NCBI GenBank assembly: GCA_021810605.1 | Contig: JAJZIL010000007.1 | Coordinates: 1 to 49,729 of the forward strand | Length of the DNA stretch: 49,729 bases | DNA from: a bacterium | GTDB lineage: Bacteria; Patescibacteriota; Dojkabacteria; JAKAPS01; JAJZLI01 | Direction of reading: 5' to 3' | In this document: positions 17,049 to 26,281 of the stretch, piece after piece | Numbering within the stretch: the stretch's first letter is position 1 | Layout of the letters: the number at the start of each line of letters is the position of its first letter | Position numbers and translations under genes: made by a program | The notes under the pieces: model-generated | What the model saw: the letters and a program-made list of their open reading frames with translations, nothing else | What the model was told of the DNA's origin: nothing | The model's database searches: none

Positions 17049-18323
17049 ATGTATAACAATAATAGAGATAACAGTAGATGGGATAATAGAAATAGTTATT
17101 CTAGAAATAGAAATCAGGGGAACAATAATAGACAAGGTTTTGGTGGATATAATAATAGAAAATCATTTAATAACAATAGAAACTCTAGATATGGCAACAA
17201 TAAAAGTAGAATAGATATATCTAGATATGTCTATGAAGTATCTAAGGTAATAGAGAATACTGAGAACAATACAGTAAAAAGTAATTTTTCAGACTTCAAT
17301 CTAGAACAATCACTTATAAGGAATATTGAGTCAAAAGGATATATACATCCAACATCAATCCAAACAGAAAGTTTAAAACATATAATAGATGCAGAAGATG
17401 TAGTAGGACTTGCACAGACAGGAACTGGAAAAACAGGAGCTTTCCTGATACCTCTTATAAATAAAGTAATAAGAGATAGATCTCAAAAAGTAATAATAAT
17501 AGTTCCAACAAGAGAATTAGCTATACAAATTAACTCAGAATTATACTCTTTTACAAGAGGGTTAAATATTAATTCAGCAGTATGTATAGGTGGAGTTGAT
17601 ATAAGAAGACAAATATATGATATAAGAAAAAATATAGATTTTCTAATAGGTACAGTTGGGAGAATTCAAGATTTATCTAAAAGAGGAATTATTAGATTTG
17701 AAAATTTCAATAATGTTGTATTAGATGAAGTTGATACAATGCTTGATATGGGATTTGTTGATGATATTAAATTTATAGTTGGAAGATTACCAAAAAAGAG
17801 ACAATCTCTATTTTTTTCAGCTACAATAAATAAACTTGCAGAAGATATCATTCATACATTTCTTGATAATCCTATAACTATATCTGTAGGAGAGACTAAG
17901 GATCCTTCAAAAAATGTTAATCAAGATATTATAAAATTCAGTAAAAATAATAATGAAAATAAGATTGAAGTACTTCATGAACTACTAACAAAAGAAGGAT
18001 TCAGAAAAGTATTAATATTCTCAAAAACCAAACGGGACACTGAATTCCTCTCAGATACTTTAAATAAAAGAGGATTTAATGTACAATACATACATGGTGA
18101 TAAATCTCAGTCAAAAAGAGAGAAAGCACTTGCGCTATTTAAACAAAATAAGATCAATATACTCGTAGCTACTGATATAGCCTCTAGAGGATTAGACATT
18201 TCAGATATTACTCATGTAATAAACTATGATCTACCCGAAAATTACCAAGATTATATCCACAGAATAGGAAGAACAGGAAGAGGAGAAAAGATAGGTAATG
18301 CTATAACGTTTATACCAGTATAA
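17049..18323 (+). CDS. DEAD-box RNA helicase
   Basis: A 424-residue superfamily 2 helicase. Motifs in order: IQTE (Q), AQTGTGKT (I), PTRELA (Ia), LDEVD (II, DEVD in place of DEAD), FSATI (III), ATDIASRGLD (V) and HRIGRTGR (VI). A low-complexity N-terminal tail of about 55 residues rich in Asn, Arg, Gly and Tyr replaces the C-terminal tail of typical RNA helicases and probably adds non-specific RNA binding. It ends right after motif VI. Two overlapping -10-like TATAAT hexamers sit at 17033-17038 and 17040-17045 before the ATG. The RRM gene follows by 49 bp, suggesting an RNA-remodelling pair. Confidence 0.92.
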   Translation: MYNNNRDNSRWDNRNSYSRNRNQGNNNRQGFGGYNNRKSFNNNRNSRYGNNKSRIDISRYVYEVSKVIENTENNTVKSNFSDFNLEQSLIRNIESKGYIHPTSIQTESLKHIIDAEDVVGLAQTGTGKTGAFLIPLINKVIRDRSQKVIIIVPTRELAIQINSELYSFTRGLNINSAVCIGGVDIRRQIYDIRKNIDFLIGTVGRIQDLSKRGIIRFENFNNVVLDEVDTMLDMGFVDDIKFIVGRLPKKRQSLFFSATINKLAEDIIHTFLDNPITISVGETKDPSKNVNQDIIKFSKNNNENKIEVLHELLTKEGFRKVLIFSKTKRDTEFLSDTLNKRGFNVQYIHGDKSQSKREKALALFKQNKINILVATDIASRGLDISDITHVINYDLPENYQDYIHRIGRTGRGEKIGNAITFIPV

Positions 18324-18372
18324 AGATTTTTATTTTATTATTTAGTTTATTTTATTTTATATATATAAGTTT

Positions 18373-18627
18373 ATGTCAAAGAAGTTATTTGTAGGAAGAC
18401 TACCATATAGTACAACTGATGAAGAATTAGAAGAATTTTTTTCTACTATCGGAAAAGTTGTTTCTGCTAAAGTTATAATGGATAAATTTACAGGACAAGG
18501 AAAAGGATTTGGTTTTGTTGAGATGTCAACAGAAGAAGAGGCAAGAAAAGCCGTTGAAGAGCTTAATAATAAAGAATTAGGTGGAAGAAGTATCGTTGTA
18601 AACGAAGCTAGAGAGCAACAAAGATAA
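18373..18627 (+). CDS. single-RRM RNA-binding protein
   Basis: An 84-residue protein made of one RNA recognition motif. RNP2 is KLFVGRLP (4-11) and RNP1 is GKGFGFVEM (43-51), with the aromatic residues that stack on RNA present. It matches bacterial RbpA-like glycine-poor RRM proteins, which are often cold- or stress-induced. It lies directly after the DEAD-box gene and is followed by a terminator. Confidence 0.93.
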   Translation: MSKKLFVGRLPYSTTDEELEEFFSTIGKVVSAKVIMDKFTGQGKGFGFVEMSTEEEARKAVEELNNKELGGRSIVVNEAREQQR

Positions 18628-18656
18628 TTCTGTAAACTATTTACTTCTTGTTCGAT

Positions 18657-18686
18657 AAATAGGGATCTAAAAAATCCCTATTTTTT
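18657..18686 (+). terminator. Rho-independent terminator after the RRM gene
   Basis: A 10-bp perfect stem (18657-18666, AAATAGGGAT, pairing with 18674-18683) with a 7-base loop runs into a T-tract ending at 18686. It closes the helicase-RRM unit. A-rich loop bases precede it on the other strand, so it may also serve the convergent MazG-like gene. Confidence 0.85.
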
Positions 18687-19083
18687 ATTCTTCTAAAATT
18701 TTTTTTATTCTAGGCTCAGCTTTAAAAAAATTATCTGATTTCAAAACTTTCCCATCATCTCTTAGTATCACATTACCATCGCTATCAAGTTTACTCATAT
18801 TACTCTCATGAGTAATACTGAAAATATCATCAAACTTATCTTGCAATCCATATGCTATAATAGTCCCATATACTACATATATTAGATCTGATAGTTCTTT
18901 TGATAGATGAAGTATATCTCCTTCATCCATAGCTTCAATAACCTCTTCTAATTCTTCTCTCATAAGAGATTCTCTCAAAGATTTTATATCCTGAGGAATA
19001 TTTGTAGTAGGATGATCTGATATAAAAACACTAAATACTTTAGAAAAATGTAGAACTTTAGATAAACCTTTATTCATATTCAA
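18685..19083 (-). CDS. MazG-like NTP pyrophosphohydrolase
   Basis: A 132-residue all-alpha NTP-PPase of the MazG/PRA-PH-like superfamily. The metal-binding pattern is REELEEVIEA followed by ELSDLIYVVYGT, and the C-terminal THESNMSKLDSDG and DDGKVLKS are typical of the phage- and CPR-type branch. It is expected to hydrolyse non-canonical or excess (d)NTPs. Start: two closely spaced ATGs (M1, M3); either works. Confidence 0.85.
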   Translation of the reverse strand: MNMNKGLSKVLHFSKVFSVFISDHPTTNIPQDIKSLRESLMREELEEVIEAMDEGDILHLSKELSDLIYVVYGTIIAYGLQDKFDDIFSITHESNMSKLDSDGNVILRDDGKVLKSDNFFKAEPRIKKILEE

Positions 19084-19098
19084 TCAAACTTTATATTA

Positions 19099-19803
19099 TC
19101 AAGTAAGAATATATCCTACAAAAAATACTATCCATGCAAATAGAAATGCTAGCCAAACAATTGATATATTATAAAATCTAGAAATTGATGAGACTATTGC
19201 AATCAAGATAACAGCTATAAGTATAAATAGAACCCCTATACTTCTTTTAGATATAGTTTTAGCCTTATAATCATTCATAAAAGAGTATACAGATATATAA
19301 ACTAGCTCTAATGTACCAATAGTATTAAGAGCTATAAGAGGAACTAACCAATAACCATTATTTATAACTCCTACTCCTAAAAGGGATATCTTTATGTCTG
19401 CTGCAGTAACGATATTTTTAAATATTAAATTTGAAAGATTATTGAAATTTAATACAGATATAGTAGAAAAGAACAAAAGTACTATTAAAAGTAAAGATAG
19501 AATAAACGTTAGATATGATAGTATTGTATGAATTTTATATTTTCCTTCTTTAAACAGATACACAGAACCTAATCCCAATAGTGCTGGAGTTAATCCTGCA
19601 CCTAAAAAATAGTATATATAGAAAAAAACATGACTTTTAGTGTATATTGATATTAGAAAGGAAGATATAGCTATAAATGCTTCGAAAAAACCTAATGACC
19701 ATAAGAGTTTATTCGTGTTTTTACGATCTATATACTTCTTAAAAGAAAATATGAATAGTATTAATACTACAACATCAGAAAAAATTATACTTAATATTGA
19801 CAT
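19099..19803 (-). CDS. multi-pass membrane protein of unknown function
   Basis: The 234-residue product consists of about seven hydrophobic segments with short loops, and one basic loop (DYKAKTISKRS) near residue 190. There is no family I recognise and no catalytic motif. It ends 15 bp before the MazG-like gene. A well-formed promoter lies directly upstream, inside the start of the divergent trehalose synthase-like gene. Confidence 0.55.
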   Translation of the reverse strand: MSILSIIFSDVVVLILFIFSFKKYIDRKNTNKLLWSLGFFEAFIAISSFLISIYTKSHVFFYIYYFLGAGLTPALLGLGSVYLFKEGKYKIHTILSYLTFILSLLLIVLLFFSTISVLNFNNLSNLIFKNIVTAADIKISLLGVGVINNGYWLVPLIALNTIGTLELVYISVYSFMNDYKAKTISKRSIGVLFILIAVILIAIVSSISRFYNISIVWLAFLFAWIVFFVGYILT

Positions 19804-19808
19804 TATCT

Positions 19809-21287
19809 ATGAGTATATCAAAAAATAAATTTTGGTACAAAGAGAGTGTTTGGTATGAAGTATATATTGATTTATTTTATGATAGTAATTCAGATGGTAT
19901 TGGAGATATACAAGGATTAATATTAAAACTCGTATATTTAAAAAGCATAGGAGTAAATACTCTCTGGCTTCTTCCATTTTTCAAATCCCCAATGAAAGAC
20001 TATGGTTATGATGTATCTTCATATAAAAGCATACGAAAAGAGATAGGCTCAATTAAAGATTTCAAAGAATTAGTTACTAAAGCTAAAACTCTAGGGATAA
20101 ATATAATTATTGATATTCCACTAAATCATACATCATATAAACATCCATGGTTTATAAAATCAGAAAAAAATGATCCAAAATATTCTAACTATTATATTTG
20201 GGACCATTCTAATACTAAATATTCAAAAGCTAATATTATATTTAAAGATTATGAAACTAGTAATTGGGAGTATAGCAAAAAAAGAGGAGAATATTATTTT
20301 CATAGATTCTATAAATATCAACCAGATTTAAATTGGAAAAATCCAGATGTTTTTGATGAATTTGTAAAGATACTAGATTTCTGGGCAGGATTAGGAATAA
20401 GAGGTTTTAGAATAGATGCAGCACCTTATCTTATAAAAAAAGAAGGTACTAATTGTGAAAATTTAAAGGAAACTCATAAAGTTATAAAAAAACTAAAAGA
20501 TTCTATAAATAATAAATATAGTGATGTGATATTTATATCTGAATCTAATCTTAAACTAAATAAAATAAAAGAGTATTTTAATGAAATTGAAATGTCATTT
20601 AATTTTAATATGATGCAAAAATTAATGCTAAGTTTAAAAGCAGAAAATGATAAATATATAAGAGATTATATCAAAGAATATAATGATATACCGGGTAAAA
20701 ATCAATTTGCAGGATTTTTGAGAAATCATGATGAAATGACATTTGACAATATGAATAATAGAGAAATAAAACTTTTTTCAAAAGGATATGAGCGATATAT
20801 TTATAACAATGGAATAGCGTTAAGATTATCCACCTTACTAAACAATAATACAGATAAAATTATTCAAGGGTTTGCTATACTAATGAGTCTTAATGGTACT
20901 CCTATAATATATATGGGCGATGAATATGGAGAAATAGAAAGTAATATAAAAATAAATAAGAAGATTGATAAACGAATGTTTGTAAGAAATAAATTTAGAT
21001 GGGATAAGATTAATAGTAATATAATAATAGATAATTTAAGAAAGATCTCAAAAGTTAGAGAAAAATATATTGATATAATAGGATATAAACATTCTCATTA
21101 TAATAAATTTAAAGATATAAGTATTCTTTCATTTAAAAAAGATAAATTAGAATTCATCTATAACCTATCCTCTAAAGAACATATATTAGAGAATAAGTAT
21201 AAAAATATTGTATTATCAAGAAATATTGAGATTGTTGGGAAAAAGATATTAATGAAGAGATATTCTTATATTTGGGTACTCTCTTAA
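19809..21287 (+). CDS. GH13 alpha-glucanase, trehalose synthase-like
   Basis: A 492-residue GH13 enzyme. It starts WYKESVWYEVYIDLFYDSN and has GDIQGL, LNHTSYKHPWF, the nucleophile D203 in GFRIDAAP, the acid/base E245 in FISESNL and D308 in FLRNHDEMT. The LRNHDE form and the N-terminal sequence point to trehalose synthase (maltose to trehalose isomerisation) rather than a secreted amylase; there is no signal peptide. No maltokinase or trehalose-6-phosphate gene is nearby. The start is taken at ATG 19809; an upstream in-frame TTG (19797) lies inside the divergent gene. The C-terminal domain is short, so other GH13 specificity is possible. Confidence 0.82.
   Translation: MSISKNKFWYKESVWYEVYIDLFYDSNSDGIGDIQGLILKLVYLKSIGVNTLWLLPFFKSPMKDYGYDVSSYKSIRKEIGSIKDFKELVTKAKTLGINIIIDIPLNHTSYKHPWFIKSEKNDPKYSNYYIWDHSNTKYSKANIIFKDYETSNWEYSKKRGEYYFHRFYKYQPDLNWKNPDVFDEFVKILDFWAGLGIRGFRIDAAPYLIKKEGTNCENLKETHKVIKKLKDSINNKYSDVIFISESNLKLNKIKEYFNEIEMSFNFNMMQKLMLSLKAENDKYIRDYIKEYNDIPGKNQFAGFLRNHDEMTFDNMNNREIKLFSKGYERYIYNNGIALRLSTLLNNNTDKIIQGFAILMSLNGTPIIYMGDEYGEIESNIKINKKIDKRMFVRNKFRWDKINSNIIIDNLRKISKVREKYIDIIGYKHSHYNKFKDISILSFKKDKLEFIYNLSSKEHILENKYKNIVLSRNIEIVGKKILMKRYSYIWVLS
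19812..19840 (-). promoter_or_regulatory. promoter of the 19803 membrane-protein gene
   Basis: On the minus strand TTGTAC (19835-19840), 17 bp, TATACT (19812-19817), then 8 bp to the ATG at 19803. The promoter lies wholly inside the first codons of the opposite GH13 gene, whose ATG is only 5 bp away from this one. Confidence 0.6.
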
Positions 21288-21318
21288 AATTATATAATTA
21301 ATCTATATTAAAAAAGTA

Positions 21319-21768
21319 TTATCTTAATTCTGCATCTTCTATAGCATCATTTATAGGATTCTTTTTTCTCCAAGTAAATAAAATATTAATTGTAAAATTA
21401 ATTATAAAACTCAATAGTATACTTATATTATTAGCAAGAAGAGTTGACATAAATTTATCAATATGAAAAATAAAAAAATTATAGAATATTGGAAATAGAA
21501 CTACACGAGATACAATGAATCCCACTATTATTGATGCATGATATTTTAAAATTCTATTCCAAAAAGATCCAGAAGTTCTATCTTGAAATGTCCAACGATC
21601 ATTAAAATAAAAATTATTAAGGTTTCCTACTTCTGCAGATATTAGTGTTGCTATATATGGAGATATATGTACAATATATTCTAGAAATAGTATTGCGAGA
21701 TTATCTATAAAAATTCCTAATACCCCAACTGCAAAATATTTATATAGCTTATTTAATGTGTCTTTCAA
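21319..21768 (-). CDS. GtrA-family membrane protein
   Basis: A 149-residue four-helix membrane protein with the GtrA pattern: YFAVGVLGIFIDNLAIL, then NFYFNDRWTFQ and a C-terminal NILFTWR. GtrA-like proteins are thought to move polyprenol-linked sugars across the membrane or support cell-surface glycan assembly. No ATG is available; a TTG at 21768 gives the expected N-terminus. It is the last gene of a minus-strand run with the PHP and GH1 genes. Confidence 0.85.
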   Translation of the reverse strand: MKDTLNKLYKYFAVGVLGIFIDNLAILFLEYIVHISPYIATLISAEVGNLNNFYFNDRWTFQDRTSGSFWNRILKYHASIIVGFIVSRVVLFPIFYNFFIFHIDKFMSTLLANNISILLSFIINFTINILFTWRKKNPINDAIEDAELR

Positions 21769-21784
21769 AAACTTACATAATAAA

Positions 21785-22564
21785 TTAATTTTTCTTATTT
21801 TTAGCTTTAGGAATAATATTCAGAAATTTTCTTTTATAGAGCATATTAATAGGAATTGGATCAAATAACATATGATATCCTATATATGGCATGCTCTCTC
21901 TTCTATCTGCAAATATAAATCCATAACTAACTTTGTTACTCTTTATATCATATACTAAATCATCTTCATAGAGAGTATATGCACTACCTATAGCCCTAAG
22001 CATATGTGCATCAGATGCACCTACAATTGTAACATTATATTTATTTGCAAGATTAATAGTACTAAGATTTGATCTAGAGATAGATACAGTTTTATTAAGT
22101 ATTTTTCTATTTTTATATGGAATAGTTTGGTAATTAAGAGATCCATTTACCTCTATTGCAAATGGAATTTTTTCTTTTTGAAGAAGTTTTACAATACTTT
22201 CTCCAGGAATATGTCTTAATCTGAAAAATGGATTAAAAGGATGAGCTATTATAGGAAATCCTCCATCTGAAATAATATCTTGTGCTGTATCTATTACACT
22301 TCTACCTTTTTTAATATTATGCTTTATTCCTAAAGCTACTACATGACAATCTTCTGAGGAGATCTCTGATCCAATTCCAATATCTATATTATAGTTATGT
22401 TTTAATGCATGATCTCTAGCTCTCAAAGATCCATCTATATTATCATGATCTGTAATATATATCTTATCTAATACTTTCATATTCTCAGCAAAATCTACTA
22501 TGTTCTCAGGTGATCTAACACCATCAGATAGAGATGAATGAATATGTAAATCTGCAATCTTCAT
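21785..22564 (-). CDS. PHP-domain phosphoesterase
   Basis: A 259-residue protein of the polymerase and histidinol phosphatase superfamily. Metal-binding motifs: DLHIHSSLSDG (motif I), ITDHDNIDG (motif II), GSEIS, IIAHPFNP (motif III) and GASDAHM (motif IV). The family includes phosphatases that act on nucleotides, sugars or DNA ends; the substrate here is not deducible. It is 17 bp upstream of the GtrA gene in the same direction, so possibly related to polyprenyl-phosphate or glycan metabolism (inference). Confidence 0.85.
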   Translation of the reverse strand: MKIADLHIHSSLSDGVRSPENIVDFAENMKVLDKIYITDHDNIDGSLRARDHALKHNYNIDIGIGSEISSEDCHVVALGIKHNIKKGRSVIDTAQDIISDGGFPIIAHPFNPFFRLRHIPGESIVKLLQKEKIPFAIEVNGSLNYQTIPYKNRKILNKTVSISRSNLSTINLANKYNVTIVGASDAHMLRAIGSAYTLYEDDLVYDIKSNKVSYGFIFADRRESMPYIGYHMLFDPIPINMLYKRKFLNIIPKAKNKKN

Positions 22565-22612
22565 AAGCTTATTATTATCTTTTAATATTATTAATTATAT
22601 ATTAAATATTAA

Positions 22613-23815
22613 TCATAGTGAATTATTCTTAATAATATTAGAATAATACTTTCCAGATTTTTTCAAAACTCTTTCTCCATTATTATTTATAAAAGCTATC
22701 CCAAATTTAGGTTTAAAACCTTCAATCCATTCAAAATTATCAATCATACTCCAATGAAAATATCCCTTTACATGAGCTCCTTTATCAATAGCCTTAAGTA
22801 GGTACTCTAGATTATCCTTTATATATTTAGATTTTCTTGTATCTTTTATATCAGATAACCCATTTTCAGTTATATAAATATCCTTTTTATACCTATTATG
22901 TATATCCATAACAATATTATACATTGATTTAGGATTTATATCCCAATTTATAATATCCTGTTTATCAAAATTATGTAGAGAGAGAGTTCTAAATAAAAAA
23001 TTCCCCTTAGAAAATGGATCAAATACAATTTCACTATAAAAATAAATATTTAAACCTATAAAATCAATATAATTTCTAACTCTGTTAAGATAAGAATAAC
23101 TAAATATATATTTTAAAAACCAAACATATAATTTAGATATAAAATCTTTTCCAACTATATCTGTATTATTTTTAGATATAGAGATAGAAGGTTTGCTCCA
23201 ACCATACTTCTTATATAATTCATTTATTCTCTTATATGATTGTATATGCGCTATTTCTAAATTTCTAATAACTTTGAAATACTTTATATATGAGTTCCTT
23301 CTTCCAGGAGGCCATTCCCCCGTAATATACCCCAACGTACTATATATCTCTGGCTCATTTATAGTGATCCAAAAATTAACATCCGAACCTAAATTTTCTA
23401 CTACAAATCCTACATACCTTTTAAAATACTCTATTATTTTCTTATTTTCAAAACCTTTTTCCCTTGAAACCCATTGAGGGAGAGTAAAATGAAATAAAGT
23501 AACAAATGGCTCAATATTCTCTATTTTCAACCTTTTAATCATATCTTTATAATGTTCAATTGCCTCTATATTCCAATCTCCTTCATTTGGCTCTATTCTT
23601 GACCACTCTAAAGAAAATCTATATGAATTTACATTTATTTTTTTTAAAAGCTCAATATCCTCAATATATTTTTCATATGAGCCACAAGCATTTCCTGCCT
23701 TATCAAGTCCTTTTTTTTCTTCCCATAAAGCCCAATCAGCATTATTATTCCCACCTTCAATTTGATAAGAAGAAGTTGCAACCCCCCATTTAAAATCTTT
23801 TGGAAAATTTCTCAT
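22613..23815 (-). CDS. GH1 family beta-glycosidase
   Basis: A 400-residue GH1 beta-glucosidase/beta-galactosidase-type enzyme. N-terminal FKWGVATSSYQIEGG binds the sugar. The acid/base is E154 in TINEPE and the nucleophile is E317 in ITENGLSD. FHWSMIDNFEW completes the aglycone/glycone site. It is somewhat shorter than the usual 440-480 residues. No signal peptide, so it acts inside the cell on imported or recycled beta-glucosides. It follows the YeaQ-like gene after one base and precedes the PHP gene. Confidence 0.93.
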   Translation of the reverse strand: MRNFPKDFKWGVATSSYQIEGGNNNADWALWEEKKGLDKAGNACGSYEKYIEDIELLKKINVNSYRFSLEWSRIEPNEGDWNIEAIEHYKDMIKRLKIENIEPFVTLFHFTLPQWVSREKGFENKKIIEYFKRYVGFVVENLGSDVNFWITINEPEIYSTLGYITGEWPPGRRNSYIKYFKVIRNLEIAHIQSYKRINELYKKYGWSKPSISISKNNTDIVGKDFISKLYVWFLKYIFSYSYLNRVRNYIDFIGLNIYFYSEIVFDPFSKGNFLFRTLSLHNFDKQDIINWDINPKSMYNIVMDIHNRYKKDIYITENGLSDIKDTRKSKYIKDNLEYLLKAIDKGAHVKGYFHWSMIDNFEWIEGFKPKFGIAFINNNGERVLKKSGKYYSNIIKNNSL

Positions 23816-23816
23816 A

Positions 23817-24056
23817 TTATTTAGTTTTATTTATAGCAATTTTAAATAAGTAAAGAAGTAAAATAGAAAAAATTATAGAAAACAATATATCTAAAAGTAT
23901 ATTCGTAGATATAAAAGCTGAAGTAAATAATTCTCCTAATAGAGATCCTATTATACCCGTAAGAATATATATATATAGTCCTCCTTTTACCCTATATCTT
24001 TTAGAAAATATAACACCAAAGATTATTCCCAATATAACATATATTAAAAGACTCAT
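23817..24056 (-). CDS. YeaQ/YmgE (GlsB) transglycosylase-associated membrane protein
   Basis: A 79-residue protein with three hydrophobic segments and the glycine-rich pattern of the family: LGIIFGVIFSK, then KGGLYIYILTGIIGSLLGELF. The role of these stress-associated small membrane proteins is unclear despite the name. It sits between typA and the GH1 gene on the same strand, with a 1-bp gap to the latter. Confidence 0.75.
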   Translation of the reverse strand: MSLLIYVILGIIFGVIFSKRYRVKGGLYIYILTGIIGSLLGELFTSAFISTNILLDILFSIIFSILLLYLFKIAINKTK

Positions 24057-24109
24057 ACAATTTATTATATATAAAATTAAAAAATAAAAATATGCTTAAC
24101 CTATAAATA

Positions 24110-25939
24110 CTATGATTTATTCTTTTTTACTCTTTGGGATTTATTTAGAATTTTTTTCCTTAAACGTATATTCTTAGGAGTAATCTCCATTAACTCATCA
24201 TCCTCAATAAAATTCATACCATACTCAATTGTAAGAGGAATAGGAGGATAAAGAACTATACTATCATCAGTCTTCTCTGTATGCATATTTGTAGCATGTT
24301 TCTCTTTAATAACATTTACATCCATATCTTGTTGATATTTATTAATTCCTAGTATCATTCCTTCATATACTTCTGTACCTGGAGATATAAATAACTCTCC
24401 TCTATCTTGTGCATTGTTAAGTGAGTAAGCTGTAGCAATTCCTCTCTCAGTTGAAATTAATACTCCATTTCTCTCAGTTATAAAACCTTTTGAAAAAGGT
24501 ATGAAATCTAAAAAGTTATGATTTATGATAGCCATTCCTTTTGTTTTATTTATAAGATCATTTCTAAGACCAAATAAATTTTTTGTCAGAATCTTATAAT
24601 AAAATCTTACTCTATCCTCTCCTTCCTCTACCATATTAGATAGTTCTGCAGATCTTTTAGCAAGCTCACTACTTATCTCCCCAATGAACTCTTTTGGAAC
24701 ATCAATTATAAGTTCTTCTCTCGAATCGTAAATCTTCCCATCAATATTTTTTTCTATAGCCTCAGGTTTTGAGATCTGAAATTCATAGCCCTCTCTTCTT
24801 AAAGTTTCAATTAAAATTGATATATGTAACTCTCCTCTCCCTGATATAAGATAACTCTCCCCTACAATATCAAGCTTCATTGCTACATTCTTCTCCATCT
24901 CTTTATTGAGTCTCTCTAAAAGCTTTCTTGATGTAACAATATCCCCTTCTCTTCCTACTAATGGAGATGTATTTGCTTCAAATGCAACTTTTACTGAAGG
25001 CTCTTGAATCTTGATATCAGGTAATCTCTCTTTATGAGACAAAACAGCTATTGTATCTCCAACCTTTACATCACTTGCTCCAATTATCGTTACAATATCT
25101 CCAGAAAATGCTTCCATAACTTCTTCTTTCTTTGTACCACCTCTATTCTCTAAAAGTTTAGATACTTTAAACCTATGCATAGACATATCCTCATCAATAA
25201 CATTAAGATCCATACCTACTTGTATACTTCCTTGTAGAATTTTTCCTATAATTGACTGACCTAGATAATTATCATACTCAATTGAAGAGACTTGCATTAA
25301 AAATGGAAGATCAATAAGATAATCAGGTGCTGGAATATATTTTATAATACCATCAAAAAGTATTGTTACATCAGACATATCATCAAATGATTTAGGTAAA
25401 GTCTCAGATATTTTCCCTTCTCTTGCTATTGCATAATAAATAGGAAATTCTAATTGATTCTCGTTTACAGCAAGTTCTAAAAATAAATCATAAATTCTAG
25501 ATAAAGTTTTATCTATATCTACAAATTTTTTATCAATCTTATTTACTACTACTATAATTTTTTTATCCATCTCAATTGCCTTTTTAAGAACAAATCTTGT
25601 CTGAGGCATAGGACCTTCTTGAGCATCCACTATAAGTAAACATCCATCAGCCATATTTAAGACTCTCTCTACCTCTCCTCCAAAATCTGCATGTCCAGGA
25701 GTATCTATTATATTTATTTTATAATCTTTATATGGAATAGATAGATTTTTTGAAGTAATAGTAATTCCTCGCTCTCTTTCTAAATCTCCACTATCCATAA
25801 TAAGATTTTCATTCATAATTTTCTCATTATCTCTATAGATATTAGATTTCTTAAGAAAACTATCCACAAGAGTAGTCTTCCCATGATCTACATGGGCAAT
25901 AACTGCAATATTACGAATTTTTAAATCTGTATCATTCAT
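24110..25939 (-). CDS. typA: translational GTPase TypA/BipA
   Basis: A ribosome-binding GTPase of 609 residues, normal for TypA/BipA. G1 is AHVDHGKTT, G2 RERGITITS, G3 DTPGHADFGGEVER and G4 VNKIDK. Domain III/V and the TypA-specific C-terminal domain follow, with SGRGELHISIL and ITERNGVLISTERG. It assists ribosome assembly and translation under stress or cold. The promoter is TTTACT-17-TATATT, 8 bp before the ATG. Confidence 0.96.
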   Translation of the reverse strand: MNDTDLKIRNIAVIAHVDHGKTTLVDSFLKKSNIYRDNEKIMNENLIMDSGDLERERGITITSKNLSIPYKDYKINIIDTPGHADFGGEVERVLNMADGCLLIVDAQEGPMPQTRFVLKKAIEMDKKIIVVVNKIDKKFVDIDKTLSRIYDLFLELAVNENQLEFPIYYAIAREGKISETLPKSFDDMSDVTILFDGIIKYIPAPDYLIDLPFLMQVSSIEYDNYLGQSIIGKILQGSIQVGMDLNVIDEDMSMHRFKVSKLLENRGGTKKEEVMEAFSGDIVTIIGASDVKVGDTIAVLSHKERLPDIKIQEPSVKVAFEANTSPLVGREGDIVTSRKLLERLNKEMEKNVAMKLDIVGESYLISGRGELHISILIETLRREGYEFQISKPEAIEKNIDGKIYDSREELIIDVPKEFIGEISSELAKRSAELSNMVEEGEDRVRFYYKILTKNLFGLRNDLINKTKGMAIINHNFLDFIPFSKGFITERNGVLISTERGIATAYSLNNAQDRGELFISPGTEVYEGMILGINKYQQDMDVNVIKEKHATNMHTEKTDDSIVLYPPIPLTIEYGMNFIEDDELMEITPKNIRLRKKILNKSQRVKKNKS

Positions 25940-26281
25940 AGAAGGTTAATATATCATAAATTTTAATATCAGTAAAGAAAAAGTTGTTATATCAATATAT
26001 AATTTCAAAATTAATATTATTGAAATAAAAAAGCTTTTTTAAATTTTACACTCACCCATTTAGTATATATTCATATAATACTTTAATTTAAAATAGATAT
26101 AGAATTATAGTATTTTTGTAATATCAATAAAATAAATACTTGCTCTTAATAAAATGGATTTAATAAGTCTAATCTATACTAAAACTTTCTACACTTATTA
26201 GATTATCTAATATATTCTCATATTTACTATTACATAAATCTATATATTATTAATCGATTTCTTCCTACTTTAATGTTTTTT
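25940..26281. other. 342-bp intergenic region with the typA promoter
   Basis: The right-hand part contains no frame of note and no RNA gene I recognise. A perfect 14-bp palindrome, AAAAAAGCTTTTTT, lies at 26027-26040 and could be a weak bidirectional terminator or a chance A/T palindrome. The left part holds the typA promoter. Confidence 0.4.
25948..25976 (-). promoter_or_regulatory. typA promoter
   Basis: Minus-strand TTTACT (25971-25976), 17-bp spacer, TATATT (25948-25953), then AACCTTCT and ATG at 25939. The 8-bp gap implies a leaderless or near-leaderless typA message. Confidence 0.6.
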
